Below, one piece after another: positions 6,560-13,446 of a stretch of DNA of 14,280 nt; positions within the stretch are counted from its first letter, which is position 1; every line of letters starts with the position of its first letter. A model generated the notes under the pieces. It was given only the letters and a program-made list of their open reading frames with translations. It had not been told where the DNA came from and did not search any database. The translations under genes and the position numbers were made by a program. Origin of the DNA: CAYJKB01 sp964370625 (lineage in GTDB: Bacteria > Bacillota > Clostridia > Oscillospirales > Butyricicoccaceae); the NCBI GenBank assembly GCA_964370625.1, contig CAYJKB010000051.1:1-14280 (forward strand), given 5' to 3'.

Positions 6560-7725
6560 AGTTCAATTACCACTCTTTCCACACGCTCTATAGCATCATT
6601 TACAAGTTTGTCAATATCAAGTGTTTTTTCGCCAGCCTCAACCTTATAAAGTCTAGGTTTTGTATCAGGGTGTTTTGGAGTAAATACTGTGCAACAATCC
6701 TCATAAGGTAAAATTGAGGTTTCAAATGTATCAATTTTACGAGATATTTGAATAATTTCCTCTTTATCCATACCAATTACAGGGCGAAGTATTGGCATAT
6801 CACACACAATTCCTGTAGCGTGCATAGCGTGCATTGTTTGGCTTGCAACTTGACCTAAACTCTCACCTGTTATAAGTGCTGAACATCTTCTTTCTATTGC
6901 TATTTTTTCTGCAATTCTCATCATAAATCTACGCATGATTACAGTGAATAAATCTTCTGGGCATTCACGTCGCATTTGTTCTTGGATTTCTGTAAATGGT
7001 ACAACATGAACGATAATTCTGCCAGCGTATTTAGTTAAAATCTTAGCTAAATCAAGAACTTTTTCTTTTGCTTGTTCTGATGTATATGGATATGAGAAAA
7101 AGTGAATTGCTTCAAGTTCTACACCACGTTTTGCAATCATATAACCTGCAACAGGGCTATCAATACCACCTGATAATAAAAGCGCTGCCTTGCCGTTAAC
7201 ACCAACAGGCATACCACCAGCACCCATAATACGTCCTGCATAAATAAACGCATTTTTATCACGTATTTCTACCATAACAAGAACTTCTGGATTGTGCATA
7301 TCTGGTGTTAAATGTGGATATTTTTCGTGTAATTCACCACCGACTTCGACAGAAATTTGAGGTGATTTAAGCGGGAATTTTTTGTCAGAACGTTTAGCCT
7401 CCACTTTAAAACTTTTAGCGTTTTCAAGTGTTTCACGTAAATATTCTGTACCAATTTCGATAATGTTGTTAATATCTTTATCACAAACAGCAGCACGACA
7501 AATAGCAACTATACCAAAGACATTAGTAAGCGCTTTTGCACCCTCATCAATTGGAGCATCGCCCTGTGGTTCAATATAAATAGTTGATTGAATAGAATAA
7601 ATTTTCCATTCACCCAGAGGTTTTAGTCTACGTCTGATGTTATCCATAAGTCTGTTTTCAAATTTTCGGCGATTTAAGCCTTTTAGCACAAGTTCGCCAC
7701 ACTTTAGTAATAATATTTCTTTCAT
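6556..7725 (-). CDS. thiI: ThiI: tRNA uracil 4-sulfurtransferase
   Basis: Adenylates U8 of tRNA and installs sulfur to give 4-thiouridine; it may also supply sulfur for thiazole synthesis. The 389-aa protein has an N-terminal ferredoxin-like plus THUMP region (about 1-165) and a PP-loop ATPase domain starting at 180 with SGGIDSP (185-191), plus the conserved GESLGQVASQT (287-297). Vicinal C344-C345 in EDCCTVFTPKHP sit where sulfur-relay cysteines occur in the family. There is no C-terminal rhodanese domain; this is normal for Firmicutes, where a partner desulfurase hands sulfur directly to ThiI. That partner is the desulfurase gene upstream. The ribosome binding site GGAG lies 8 nt before the ATG, within the end of the transposase ORF. 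Confidence 0.95.
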   Translation of the reverse strand: MKEILLLKCGELVLKGLNRRKFENRLMDNIRRRLKPLGEWKIYSIQSTIYIEPQGDAPIDEGAKALTNVFGIVAICRAAVCDKDINNIIEIGTEYLRETLENAKSFKVEAKRSDKKFPLKSPQISVEVGGELHEKYPHLTPDMHNPEVLVMVEIRDKNAFIYAGRIMGAGGMPVGVNGKAALLLSGGIDSPVAGYMIAKRGVELEAIHFFSYPYTSEQAKEKVLDLAKILTKYAGRIIVHVVPFTEIQEQMRRECPEDLFTVIMRRFMMRIAEKIAIERRCSALITGESLGQVASQTMHAMHATGIVCDMPILRPVIGMDKEEIIQISRKIDTFETSILPYEDCCTVFTPKHPDTKPRLYKVEAGEKTLDIDKLVNDAIERVERVVIEL

Positions 7726-8190
7726 TTATTTATCTCCAATTCGTTGTTAAGTTGTGAGGTTGGGTTATTTATATCTAATTCCCATTTTAATGGATTAGTG
7801 TGAATGTATTCCCATAGTTTTTGGTACTCCTGTTCATTTCTTATAATATGGTCATGGTATGAACGTTGCCAAACCGAAAAACCGATATTTTTATTGGTAA
7901 AACGTTTTAATGTTGATATGAATTTAGGTATAATTGCATTTGTAGGGGACGNNNNNNNNNNNNNNNNNNNNNNNNNNNNNNNNNNNNNNNNNNNNNNNNN
8001 NNNNNNNNNNNNNNNNNNNNNNNNNNNNNNNNNNNNNNNNNNNNNNNNNNNGGACGCCGTCCCCTACATTTGACACAATGCCACCAAACAAACATTCACG
8101 ATTTTGTGTACATATTGTTATAAAATATGCACCATTTTGGTTATAATTATAGTCACTTAAACGTATATTTTTCCTAACATGCAAACCCAT
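7722..8190 (-). CDS. REP-associated-type tyrosine (Y1/IS200-like) transposase, split by an assembly gap
   Basis: Two pieces of one gene flank a run of N. The N-terminal piece (8190-8052) starts at ATG with a strong GAGGTGAT ribosome binding site and encodes about 46 residues with RKNIRLSDYNYNQNGAYF and ITICTQNR, the hallmark opening of this transposase family. The C-terminal piece (7951-7722) encodes IIPKFISTLKRF, then VWQRSYHDHIIRNEQEY and EYIHTNPLKW, the family's hallmark ending, and stops at TGA sharing ATGA with the thiI start. The HUH metal-binding motif and roughly 50-60 residues should lie in the gap. The 469-nt span is not a multiple of three, which is expected if 100 N is a placeholder; a real frameshift cannot be excluded. 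Such genes are usually solitary single-copy enzymes tied to dispersed palindromic repeats. Intactness is unknown. Confidence 0.8.
7941..8068. repeat. Inverted-repeat arms bracketing the assembly gap
   Basis: TGTAGGGGACG (7941-7951) ends at the first N, and its exact reverse complement CGTCCCCTACA occurs at 8058-8068. The right arm is itself part of a palindrome GGACGCCGTCC (8052-8062). These GC-rich strings stand out from AT-rich flanks and lie within the transposase coding region. They resemble dispersed palindromic repeats of the kind mobilised by this transposase family; that link is inference. They probably explain the assembly break. Confidence 0.7.
7952..8051. other. Assembly gap (100 N)
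   Basis: Exactly 100 N, the usual placeholder for a gap of unknown size. True length should be about 150-180 nt or more if the transposase is full length, because the visible parts give about 121 residues of a protein that normally has about 170-185. Confidence 0.97.
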
Positions 8191-8248
8191 GTTATCACCT
8201 CTAAATATAAGTTACATAAATTATGGTTTTGGATTTTTGATTGAAATT

Positions 8249-9382
8249 CTATTTGAGTGTAAGTAGTCTATCGTGACCTATTTTAACAGCATTTATAAAT
8301 GCATCAATATCCTCTTTTGTGTTTTCTGGGCAAAGGCTAATACGCAAGGCACTATCAATCAAATTATGAGGAACATTCATAGCCGATAACACATAACTTT
8401 TTTTACCTTTAGAACAAGCAGAACCAGCAGATACATAAACATCACAATCTTGAAGTATTCTAAGCATAACTTCACTTTTAAGCCCATTAAAAGATATATT
8501 TGCTATATAAGGTATAGTATTTTCACCGTTTAGACTGCTGTTTTCGAAGGTTTCAAGTGCAGTATTTACCAAATAATCATAAAGCCCTTCTACATATTTA
8601 TTATTCTTGTCCAAGTTGTTTTTTCGTTCTTTACAAGCTTCAGCAAAAGCACAAATTAAGGGTAAACTCTCAGTTCCAGAACGCATACCATTTTCTTGAC
8701 CACCACCATAAAGATAAGGAGTGATTGAAACACCTTTTTTAATGTATAATGCACCAATACCTTTAGGAGCTCCGATTTTATGCCCACTTACACTAATAAA
8801 ATCAGCATGAGAACAAACTTCACTCATAGGAACTTTAGCAAAAGATTGAACAGCGTCAACGTGAAAAAGTGCATGAGGAATTTTAGCTTTAAGTGCTTTT
8901 GACATAGCTACTACATCAAATTTTGTGCCAACTTCGTTGTTTACATGCATAACACTTGCAAAAATGGTATCTTCACGCAGTGCATTTTTAAAATCATCTA
9001 GCGAAATTATACCTTGCCTGTTTGGTGTAAGATAAGTCACTTCAAAACCGTTGCCTTCAAGCTTTTCAAGGGCTTTAAGTGTTGCACTATGTTCAACTTT
9101 AGTTGAAATTATATGTTTACCACGCTTGTGAAGCTTATTAGTAGCACCAAAAATCGCAGTGTTAATACTTTCAGTTCCACAAGAAGTAAAAAAAATTCTG
9201 TCAGCAGAAGTGCCAAATAAATCTGCCACAGATATTCGAGCTGATTTAAGCTCAGATAATGCTGAAATACCGAGTTTATGCACAGAAGATGGATTTCCAA
9301 AGTGACAAGTCATCATTTCATATGCTTTTTTTGCTGAATTTTCAAGTACCTTCGTTGTGGCACTATTATCTAAGTAATGCAT
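8249..9382 (-). CDS. Cysteine desulfurase (NifS/IscS type; probable NifZ-like partner of ThiI)
   Basis: PLP-dependent enzyme that takes sulfur from cysteine as a persulfide. The 377-aa protein shows YLDNSATT (3-10), H98 in VEHSA stacking on PLP, HVDAVQS (174-180), the PLP lysine K202 in SGHKIGAPKG, RSGTES (234-239) and the catalytic cysteine C323 in GSACSKGKK. It heads the operon containing thiI. In B. subtilis the desulfurase NifZ is encoded beside thiI and serves as its dedicated sulfur donor, so 4-thiouridine synthesis is the best guess. Supply of Fe-S clusters is possible, but no iscU, sufU or iscR gene is nearby. The start MHYLDNS is the family's normal start, with GGAG six nt upstream. 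Confidence 0.93.
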   Translation of the reverse strand: MHYLDNSATTKVLENSAKKAYEMMTCHFGNPSSVHKLGISALSELKSARISVADLFGTSADRIFFTSCGTESINTAIFGATNKLHKRGKHIISTKVEHSATLKALEKLEGNGFEVTYLTPNRQGIISLDDFKNALREDTIFASVMHVNNEVGTKFDVVAMSKALKAKIPHALFHVDAVQSFAKVPMSEVCSHADFISVSGHKIGAPKGIGALYIKKGVSITPYLYGGGQENGMRSGTESLPLICAFAEACKERKNNLDKNNKYVEGLYDYLVNTALETFENSSLNGENTIPYIANISFNGLKSEVMLRILQDCDVYVSAGSACSKGKKSYVLSAMNVPHNLIDSALRISLCPENTKEDIDAFINAVKIGHDRLLTLK

Positions 9383-9404
9383 TGAATTCTCCGTTTTTTA
9401 TTGT

Positions 9405-9433
9405 ATTATACACCTTTGTCACAATAATTACAA
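9405..9433 (-). promoter_or_regulatory. Promoter of the desulfurase-thiI-cinA-pth operon
   Basis: On the minus strand TTGTAA (9433-9428), a 17-nt spacer and a consensus TATAAT (9410-9405), 22 nt before the desulfurase ATG. The short leader carries only the GGAG site. It diverges from the purA promoter about 80 nt away. Confidence 0.7.
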
Positions 9434-9486
9434 TATTCATGATATATTTTTGTGTTTTTTTCTAATAGTGATTTTAACATTATATC

Positions 9487-9515
9487 TTGATAAAATATAA
9501 TAATAATGTTATAAT
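9487..9515 (+). promoter_or_regulatory. Promoter of purA (extended -10)
   Basis: TTGATA (9487-9492), a 17-nt spacer and a consensus TATAAT (9510-9515) with TG at 9507-9508. Predicted start near 9522, giving a leader of about 70 nt. A second TTGACA at 9534-9539 has only a weak -10 (TACAGA near 9558) and is a poorer candidate. Confidence 0.78.
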
Positions 9516-9529
9516 ACAATGTAAAATTT

Positions 9530-9558
9530 ATTTTTGACAATTTATAGTTGTCTAAAAT
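9530..9558 (+). promoter_or_regulatory. Inverted repeat in the purA leader
   Basis: ATTTT-T-GACAA (9530-9540), a 7-nt loop and TTGTC-T-AAAAT (9548-9558) form a symmetric imperfect inverted repeat, between the predicted transcription start and the ribosome binding site AAGGGG of purA. It could be an operator or an mRNA hairpin. It does not match the Firmicutes PurBox (CCGAA-containing) and has no T-run of a terminator. Confidence 0.4.
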
Positions 9559-9591
9559 ACAGAATAAAGTTCTGAAAGGGGCAAGAAAAAT

Positions 9592-10863
9592 ATGCCTGGC
9601 AAAGTTATTCTTGGCGCTCAGTGGGGCGATGAAGGAAAAGGAAAATATATCGATATTTTTGCAAGTAGTGCAGATATGGTAGTTCGTTCTCAAGGCGGTA
9701 ACAACGCAGGACATACTGTGGTTGTTGGCGAAAAAGTTTACAAGCTTCATGTTATCCCATCAGGGATTTTATATAAATCCTGTGTTAATATTATCGGACC
9801 TGGGGTAGTTATAGACCCTGTTGTTGTTATGGCCGAAATTGATGGACTTATCGAGAAAGATATTGAAGTTAACAATTTATTTATAGATGCACGTTGTCAT
9901 ATTATTATGCCTTGGCATATTAAAATTGATGAGCTTTCTGAAAAAGCTCGTGGTGGTGACGACATCGGAACTACTAAACGAGGTATAGGACCTTGTTATA
10001 TGGACAAAGCTGAACGTATTGGTATCCGTATGCATGATTTTATTAACGAAGAAAAATTTGCAGATGTAGTTAGAACGGCTTGTGCTAGAAAAAATCTAAT
10101 CATCGAAGGTGCTTATAAAGCAGAACCTCTTGATGCTGAAGAAATTATCGAAAAATATAGACCATTAACAGAACGTTTTAGAAAATTCATTCGTGATACA
10201 TCTGTTATGGTTTATGATGCTATTAAACAAAATAAAAATGTATTATTCGAAGGTGCACAAGGAACATTGCTTGATCTTGATATGGGCACATACCCATATG
10301 TAACATCTTCTCATCCTGTATCTGGTGGCTGTGCTATCGGTTCAGGCGTAGGACCTACTGCGATTGATGACATCGTAGGTATTTGCAAAAGTTACACAAC
10401 TCGTGTTGGTAAAGGTCCTTTCCCAACTGAGCTATTTGATGAAACAGGCGATTATATTCGGGATAAAGGTTTTGAGTTTGGGACTACTACAGGTCGCCCA
10501 CGTCGTACAGGTTGGTTTGATGCAGTTATTGCTCGTTTTGCTGTACGTGTAAATGGCTTGACAGAAATCGTTATCAACAAGATTGACCCACTTTGTGGCT
10601 TGCCTACGCTTAAAGTTTGTGTAGCATATGATATGAATGGAACAAGGGTTGAAGATTTCCCAGCTGACTTTGCTGACTTAGAGCATTGTAAGCCAATTTA
10701 CGAAGAATTCCCAGGATTTACAGAAGATTTAACTAACCTTACATCTTATGACCAATTGCCACAAAATGTAAAAGATTACATTGTTGCGCTAGAGCGTATT
10801 TGTGGCTGTCCTATTAAGATGCTTGGTGTAGGCCCTGCACGTAATCAAATTATTGAAATTTAA
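9592..10863 (+). CDS. purA: Adenylosuccinate synthetase
   Basis: Converts IMP and aspartate with GTP to adenylosuccinate, the first committed step to AMP. The 423-aa protein is standard length, with QWGDEGKGK (10-18) carrying catalytic D13, NNAGHT with catalytic H41, KRGIGPCY, the GAQGTLLDLDMGTYPYVTSS segment that helps bind IMP, and TTTGRPRRTGWFD for aspartate and IMP binding. One unusual difference is K18-Y19 where many have K-I/V. The start is fixed by an AAGGGG site and by the family N-terminus. It is a single-gene transcript with its own promoter and hairpins downstream. Confidence 0.97.
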   Translation: MPGKVILGAQWGDEGKGKYIDIFASSADMVVRSQGGNNAGHTVVVGEKVYKLHVIPSGILYKSCVNIIGPGVVIDPVVVMAEIDGLIEKDIEVNNLFIDARCHIIMPWHIKIDELSEKARGGDDIGTTKRGIGPCYMDKAERIGIRMHDFINEEKFADVVRTACARKNLIIEGAYKAEPLDAEEIIEKYRPLTERFRKFIRDTSVMVYDAIKQNKNVLFEGAQGTLLDLDMGTYPYVTSSHPVSGGCAIGSGVGPTAIDDIVGICKSYTTRVGKGPFPTELFDETGDYIRDKGFEFGTTTGRPRRTGWFDAVIARFAVRVNGLTEIVINKIDPLCGLPTLKVCVAYDMNGTRVEDFPADFADLEHCKPIYEEFPGFTEDLTNLTSYDQLPQNVKDYIVALERICGCPIKMLGVGPARNQIIEI

Positions 10864-10993
10864 TTATAGCTGCTAAAAAACCTTGAAAACACAAAATCCG
10901 AAATGAAATTACAATGATTTTATTTTCATTGCATGAAAAAATTCAAGCATTAGCAACATATATCAAATATGTTTCATAGTTTGAACTTTTTAC

Positions 10994-11014
10994 ACTTTGA
11001 TTTTCAAAGTTTTT
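10994..11014 (+). terminator. Short terminator-like hairpin after purA
   Basis: ACTTTGA (10994-11000) / TCAAAGT (11004-11010) with loop TTT, then TTTT. The stem is AT-rich and thus weak; it may act together with the hairpin at 11084-11120. Confidence 0.45.
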
Positions 11015-11083
11015 CTGATACGACAATAGTTTTTTATGGGCTGATTTAATTAAAGCAACTTTATTACACATATTACATTATTT

Positions 11084-11125
11084 GGGGCATTTCCACTATT
11101 TTTTATGCTGGAAATGTCCTGTTTT
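11084..11125 (+). terminator. Probable terminator between purA and the glmU-like gene
   Basis: GGGCATTTCCA (11085-11095) pairs with TGGAAATGTCC (11109-11119), 11 pairs including one G-T, then TGTTTT. Outer ACACAT (11067-11072) and ATGTGT (11126-11131) can extend the fold. It lies 221 nt past the purA stop and before the glmU-like promoter. Confidence 0.55.
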
Positions 11126-11168
11126 ATGTGTATTACAAGTTTTTTACATTTATTTTTAAAAAAAACTC

Positions 11169-11197
11169 GTGATTTTTAGAATTTTATGTAGTATAAT
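11169..11197 (+). promoter_or_regulatory. Promoter of the glmU-like/prs/ymdB operon
   Basis: GTGATT (11169-11174), a 17-nt spacer and a consensus TATAAT (11192-11197). The predicted start falls just before the ribosome binding site AAGGAG (11206-11211), so the leader is very short. Confidence 0.62.
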
Positions 11198-11219
11198 GTT
11201 TTCATAAGGAGAAACTTAA

Positions 11220-12413
11220 ATGAGTGTACTTAAAAGTATAATTTTTAACAATAAACCATGTGCTGATGGCGTGTTGCCGTTTGCACGAAAAATATTTTTT
11301 TCAGATGCGTGTGAATTAACACTTACAGCATTATCAACATTAGGTAGCGTTTATGTTCATGATGGCAATGAAACACAAAGTGAAGTAGAAGTAATAAAAG
11401 AACTTTTAGCATCTACGCCACAACTTTTCGAAGCTGACGAACTTGTTCTTACAGCATATCCAATCCCAGAATTAATAGGAAATGATTATGCTGTATTATG
11501 TCAAAAACATACAGACAAAGAAGCGCAAATTTCAACTTTGTCTACAGGACAAAATAATGTTAGCACTGTAATTATCAACACACAGTTTTTAACACAAATA
11601 GTAAGTACATTACAAATTGGTACAGTGCAAGATATTATAAACACAGCTTTAGCATATGAAGATGTAAAGCATGAACAAAATACAATAGCAGGGCTTTGTG
11701 AGCTTTGCGATATTGTAACACTTTATTATGCATCAAAAGCATATCGCCAACGCATGAACTTTCATTTGATTTCTATGGGAGTTCATATTGTTGATATGGA
11801 TAACACATATGTTTCTTCTGATTGTACTATTGGCAAAGGCACTGTTATACTTCCGAATAGTATCATTATAAAAGGAACGATTATCGGAGAAGATGCAAAA
11901 ATTGGCCCATCTTCCTATATTGAAAACGCAAAAATAGGGGATAGAACAAAGATTAATAACTCTCAAGTTTATCAAAGCGAAATTGGAACAGATGGAACAG
12001 TAGGTCCATTTGCGTATATTCGCCCTGATTGTAAACTAGGGAATAATATTAAAATCGGTGATTTTGTCGAACTTAAAAAAGCTACACTCGATGATGGTAC
12101 AAAAGTTTCTCATTTAACATATATCGGCGATGCTAAAGTTGGAAAGAATGTAAACTTTGGATGTGGCACTGTGGTTGTAAACTATGATGGATATAATAAA
12201 TATCTAACAGAAATCGCAGATGATGCATTTATAGGTTGCAACACAAATCTAGTAGCACCTGTAAAAGTTGGAAAAGGTGCATTTACAGCAGCGGGCTCAA
12301 CGGTAACTAGAAGTGTGCCAGATGGTGCATTAGCAGTTGCACGTGTTCGTCAAGACAACAAAGAAAAATGGGCAGACAACAGACGTGCAAGAATGGAAAA
12401 AAGCAAAAAATAG
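11220..12413 (+). CDS. GlmU-like acetyltransferase with a degenerate N-terminal uridyltransferase region
   Basis: The C-terminal part (about 190-397) is a left-handed beta-helix acetyltransferase very like GlmU: hexapeptide repeats from IGKGTVI onward, GPFAYIRPD (262-270), VELKKA (283-288), HLTYIGDA with catalytic-type H298, NFGCGTVVVNYDG (312-324), K327, and AAGSTVT (357-363). GlmU linker residues AYRQRMNFHLISMGV precede it. The first ~175 residues occupy the uridyltransferase position, but the LxAAGxGTRM nucleotide-binding loop is replaced by IIFNNKPC, and the domain is about 50 residues shorter than usual (397 versus about 455 aa in total). I therefore expect glucosamine-1-phosphate acetylation but not UDP-GlcNAc formation; a separate uridyltransferase would be needed. 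The spacing to prs (64 nt) and the glmU-prs order match the usual Firmicutes arrangement. AAGGAG lies 8 nt before the ATG. Confidence 0.85.
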   Translation: MSVLKSIIFNNKPCADGVLPFARKIFFSDACELTLTALSTLGSVYVHDGNETQSEVEVIKELLASTPQLFEADELVLTAYPIPELIGNDYAVLCQKHTDKEAQISTLSTGQNNVSTVIINTQFLTQIVSTLQIGTVQDIINTALAYEDVKHEQNTIAGLCELCDIVTLYYASKAYRQRMNFHLISMGVHIVDMDNTYVSSDCTIGKGTVILPNSIIIKGTIIGEDAKIGPSSYIENAKIGDRTKINNSQVYQSEIGTDGTVGPFAYIRPDCKLGNNIKIGDFVELKKATLDDGTKVSHLTYIGDAKVGKNVNFGCGTVVVNYDGYNKYLTEIADDAFIGCNTNLVAPVKVGKGAFTAAGSTVTRSVPDGALAVARVRQDNKEKWADNRRARMEKSKK

Positions 12414-12443
12414 AAAAATATAATAAGAAAGTATTAAACGACA

Positions 12444-12458
12444 TAGGGTGATGCCCTA
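12444..12458 (+). promoter_or_regulatory. Small hairpin just before the prs ribosome binding site
   Basis: TAGGG (12444-12448) / CCCTA (12454-12458) around loop TGATG, ending five nt before GGGAGGA. There is no T-run, so it is not a terminator. It could affect translation start or mRNA processing; no known prs regulator matches. Confidence 0.35.
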
Positions 12459-12477
12459 AATTGGGAGGAAAATTAAA

Positions 12478-13437
12478 ATGGTATCCAGTGGTAAAACAAT
12501 TAAAATCTTTTCAGGCAATGCAAATCAAGAACTTTCAAAGCAAATCGCAACATCCCTAGGATTAACACTAGGTCAATGTGAAGTTGGCACTTTCTCTGAT
12601 GGAGAAATTTCAGTATCTATTAATGAAACAGTGCGTGGTTCTGATGTATTTTTAATTCAATCAACTTGTGAACCTGTAAACAACAATTTAATGGAGCTTT
12701 TAATTCTAATTGATGCTTGTAAACGTGCATCTGCTGGTAGAATTACTGCTGTTATTCCTTACTTTGGTTATGCACGACAAGATCGTAAAACCAAAGCACG
12801 TGATCCAATCACATCTAAATTATGTGCAGATTTAATTTCTGCTGCTGGTGCTGACAGAGTTCTTACAATGGATTTACATGCACCTCAGCTACAAGGTTTC
12901 TTTGATATTCCTGTGGATAACTTAATTGGTACATCAATTCTAATTCCTCACATGGCACAAAAATTCGGATATAATCGTGATGATATGGTTATCGTAGCAC
13001 CTGATTTAGGTTCTGTTGCTCGCACTCGTAAATTTGCTGAACGTCTTGATTATCCTCTTGCAATTATCGATAAACGTCGTCCTCGTGCGAATGTATCGGA
13101 AGTTATGAATATTATCGGTAATGTTGAAGGGAAAACAGTTATCTTAGTTGATGACTTAATTGACACAGCGGGCACTTTATGTCATGCAGCTTCTGCTCTT
13201 ATTGAAAAAGGTAGAGCAAAAGAAGTTTATGCGTGTGCAACACATGGTGTGTTATCAGGCCCTGCTATCGAACGTCTGCAAAGCAGTGTAATCAAAGAGC
13301 TTTTCTTACTTGATACAATAGCATTACCAGAACATAAGAAAATTGATAAAATCACTCAACTTTCAGTAGGCCCTATGTTCTCAGAAGCTATTGCACGTAT
13401 TTATGAAGAAGTTTCTGTTTCTATGCTTTTTGATTAA
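12478..13437 (+). CDS. prs: Ribose-phosphate pyrophosphokinase (PRPP synthetase, class I)
   Basis: Makes PRPP from ribose-5-phosphate and ATP for purine, pyrimidine, NAD, His and Trp synthesis. The 319-aa protein has typical length and motifs: FSDGE (39-43), the flexible ATP loop ARQDRK (99-104), DLHAPQLQGFF with metal-binding H134, the KRR(P) catalytic arm at 199-202 and the PRPP-binding loop VDDLIDTAGT (224-233). GGAGG precedes the ATG by about nine nt. It is the middle gene of the operon, 64 nt after the glmU-like gene. It provides substrate for the purine pathway that also uses PurA, though purA is in a separate transcript. Confidence 0.97.
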   Translation: MVSSGKTIKIFSGNANQELSKQIATSLGLTLGQCEVGTFSDGEISVSINETVRGSDVFLIQSTCEPVNNNLMELLILIDACKRASAGRITAVIPYFGYARQDRKTKARDPITSKLCADLISAAGADRVLTMDLHAPQLQGFFDIPVDNLIGTSILIPHMAQKFGYNRDDMVIVAPDLGSVARTRKFAERLDYPLAIIDKRRPRANVSEVMNIIGNVEGKTVILVDDLIDTAGTLCHAASALIEKGRAKEVYACATHGVLSGPAIERLQSSVIKELFLLDTIALPEHKKIDKITQLSVGPMFSEAIARIYEEVSVSMLFD

Positions 13438-13446
13438 TAGGTGAAA

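Larger units (their letters stand above)
10864..11191 (+). other. Hairpin-rich non-coding stretch between purA and the glmU-like gene
   Basis: No ORF with coding character was found on either strand. Visible structure: GCTGCTAA (10869-10876) can pair with TTAGCAAC (10950-10957) with one mismatch, and TTGAA (10883-10887) with TTCAA (10942-10946), enclosing hairpin CAATGA(10912-10917)/TCATTG(10926-10931). A second hairpin AACATAT(10955-10961)/ATATGTT(10967-10973) follows, then two terminator-like hairpins listed separately. This may be purA 3' UTR, a small RNA or an old leader. I cannot match it to a known RNA family. Confidence 0.45.

Noticed and set aside
7804..8073. Plus-strand open frame crossing the N gap
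   Set aside because: It is the reverse complement of the recognisable transposase C-terminus and continues through N only because unknown bases cannot contain stops.
9406..9750. A 114-codon minus-strand open frame over the desulfurase/purA intergenic region and purA start
   Set aside because: It covers both divergent promoters and the purA N-terminus, and its translation has no coding character.
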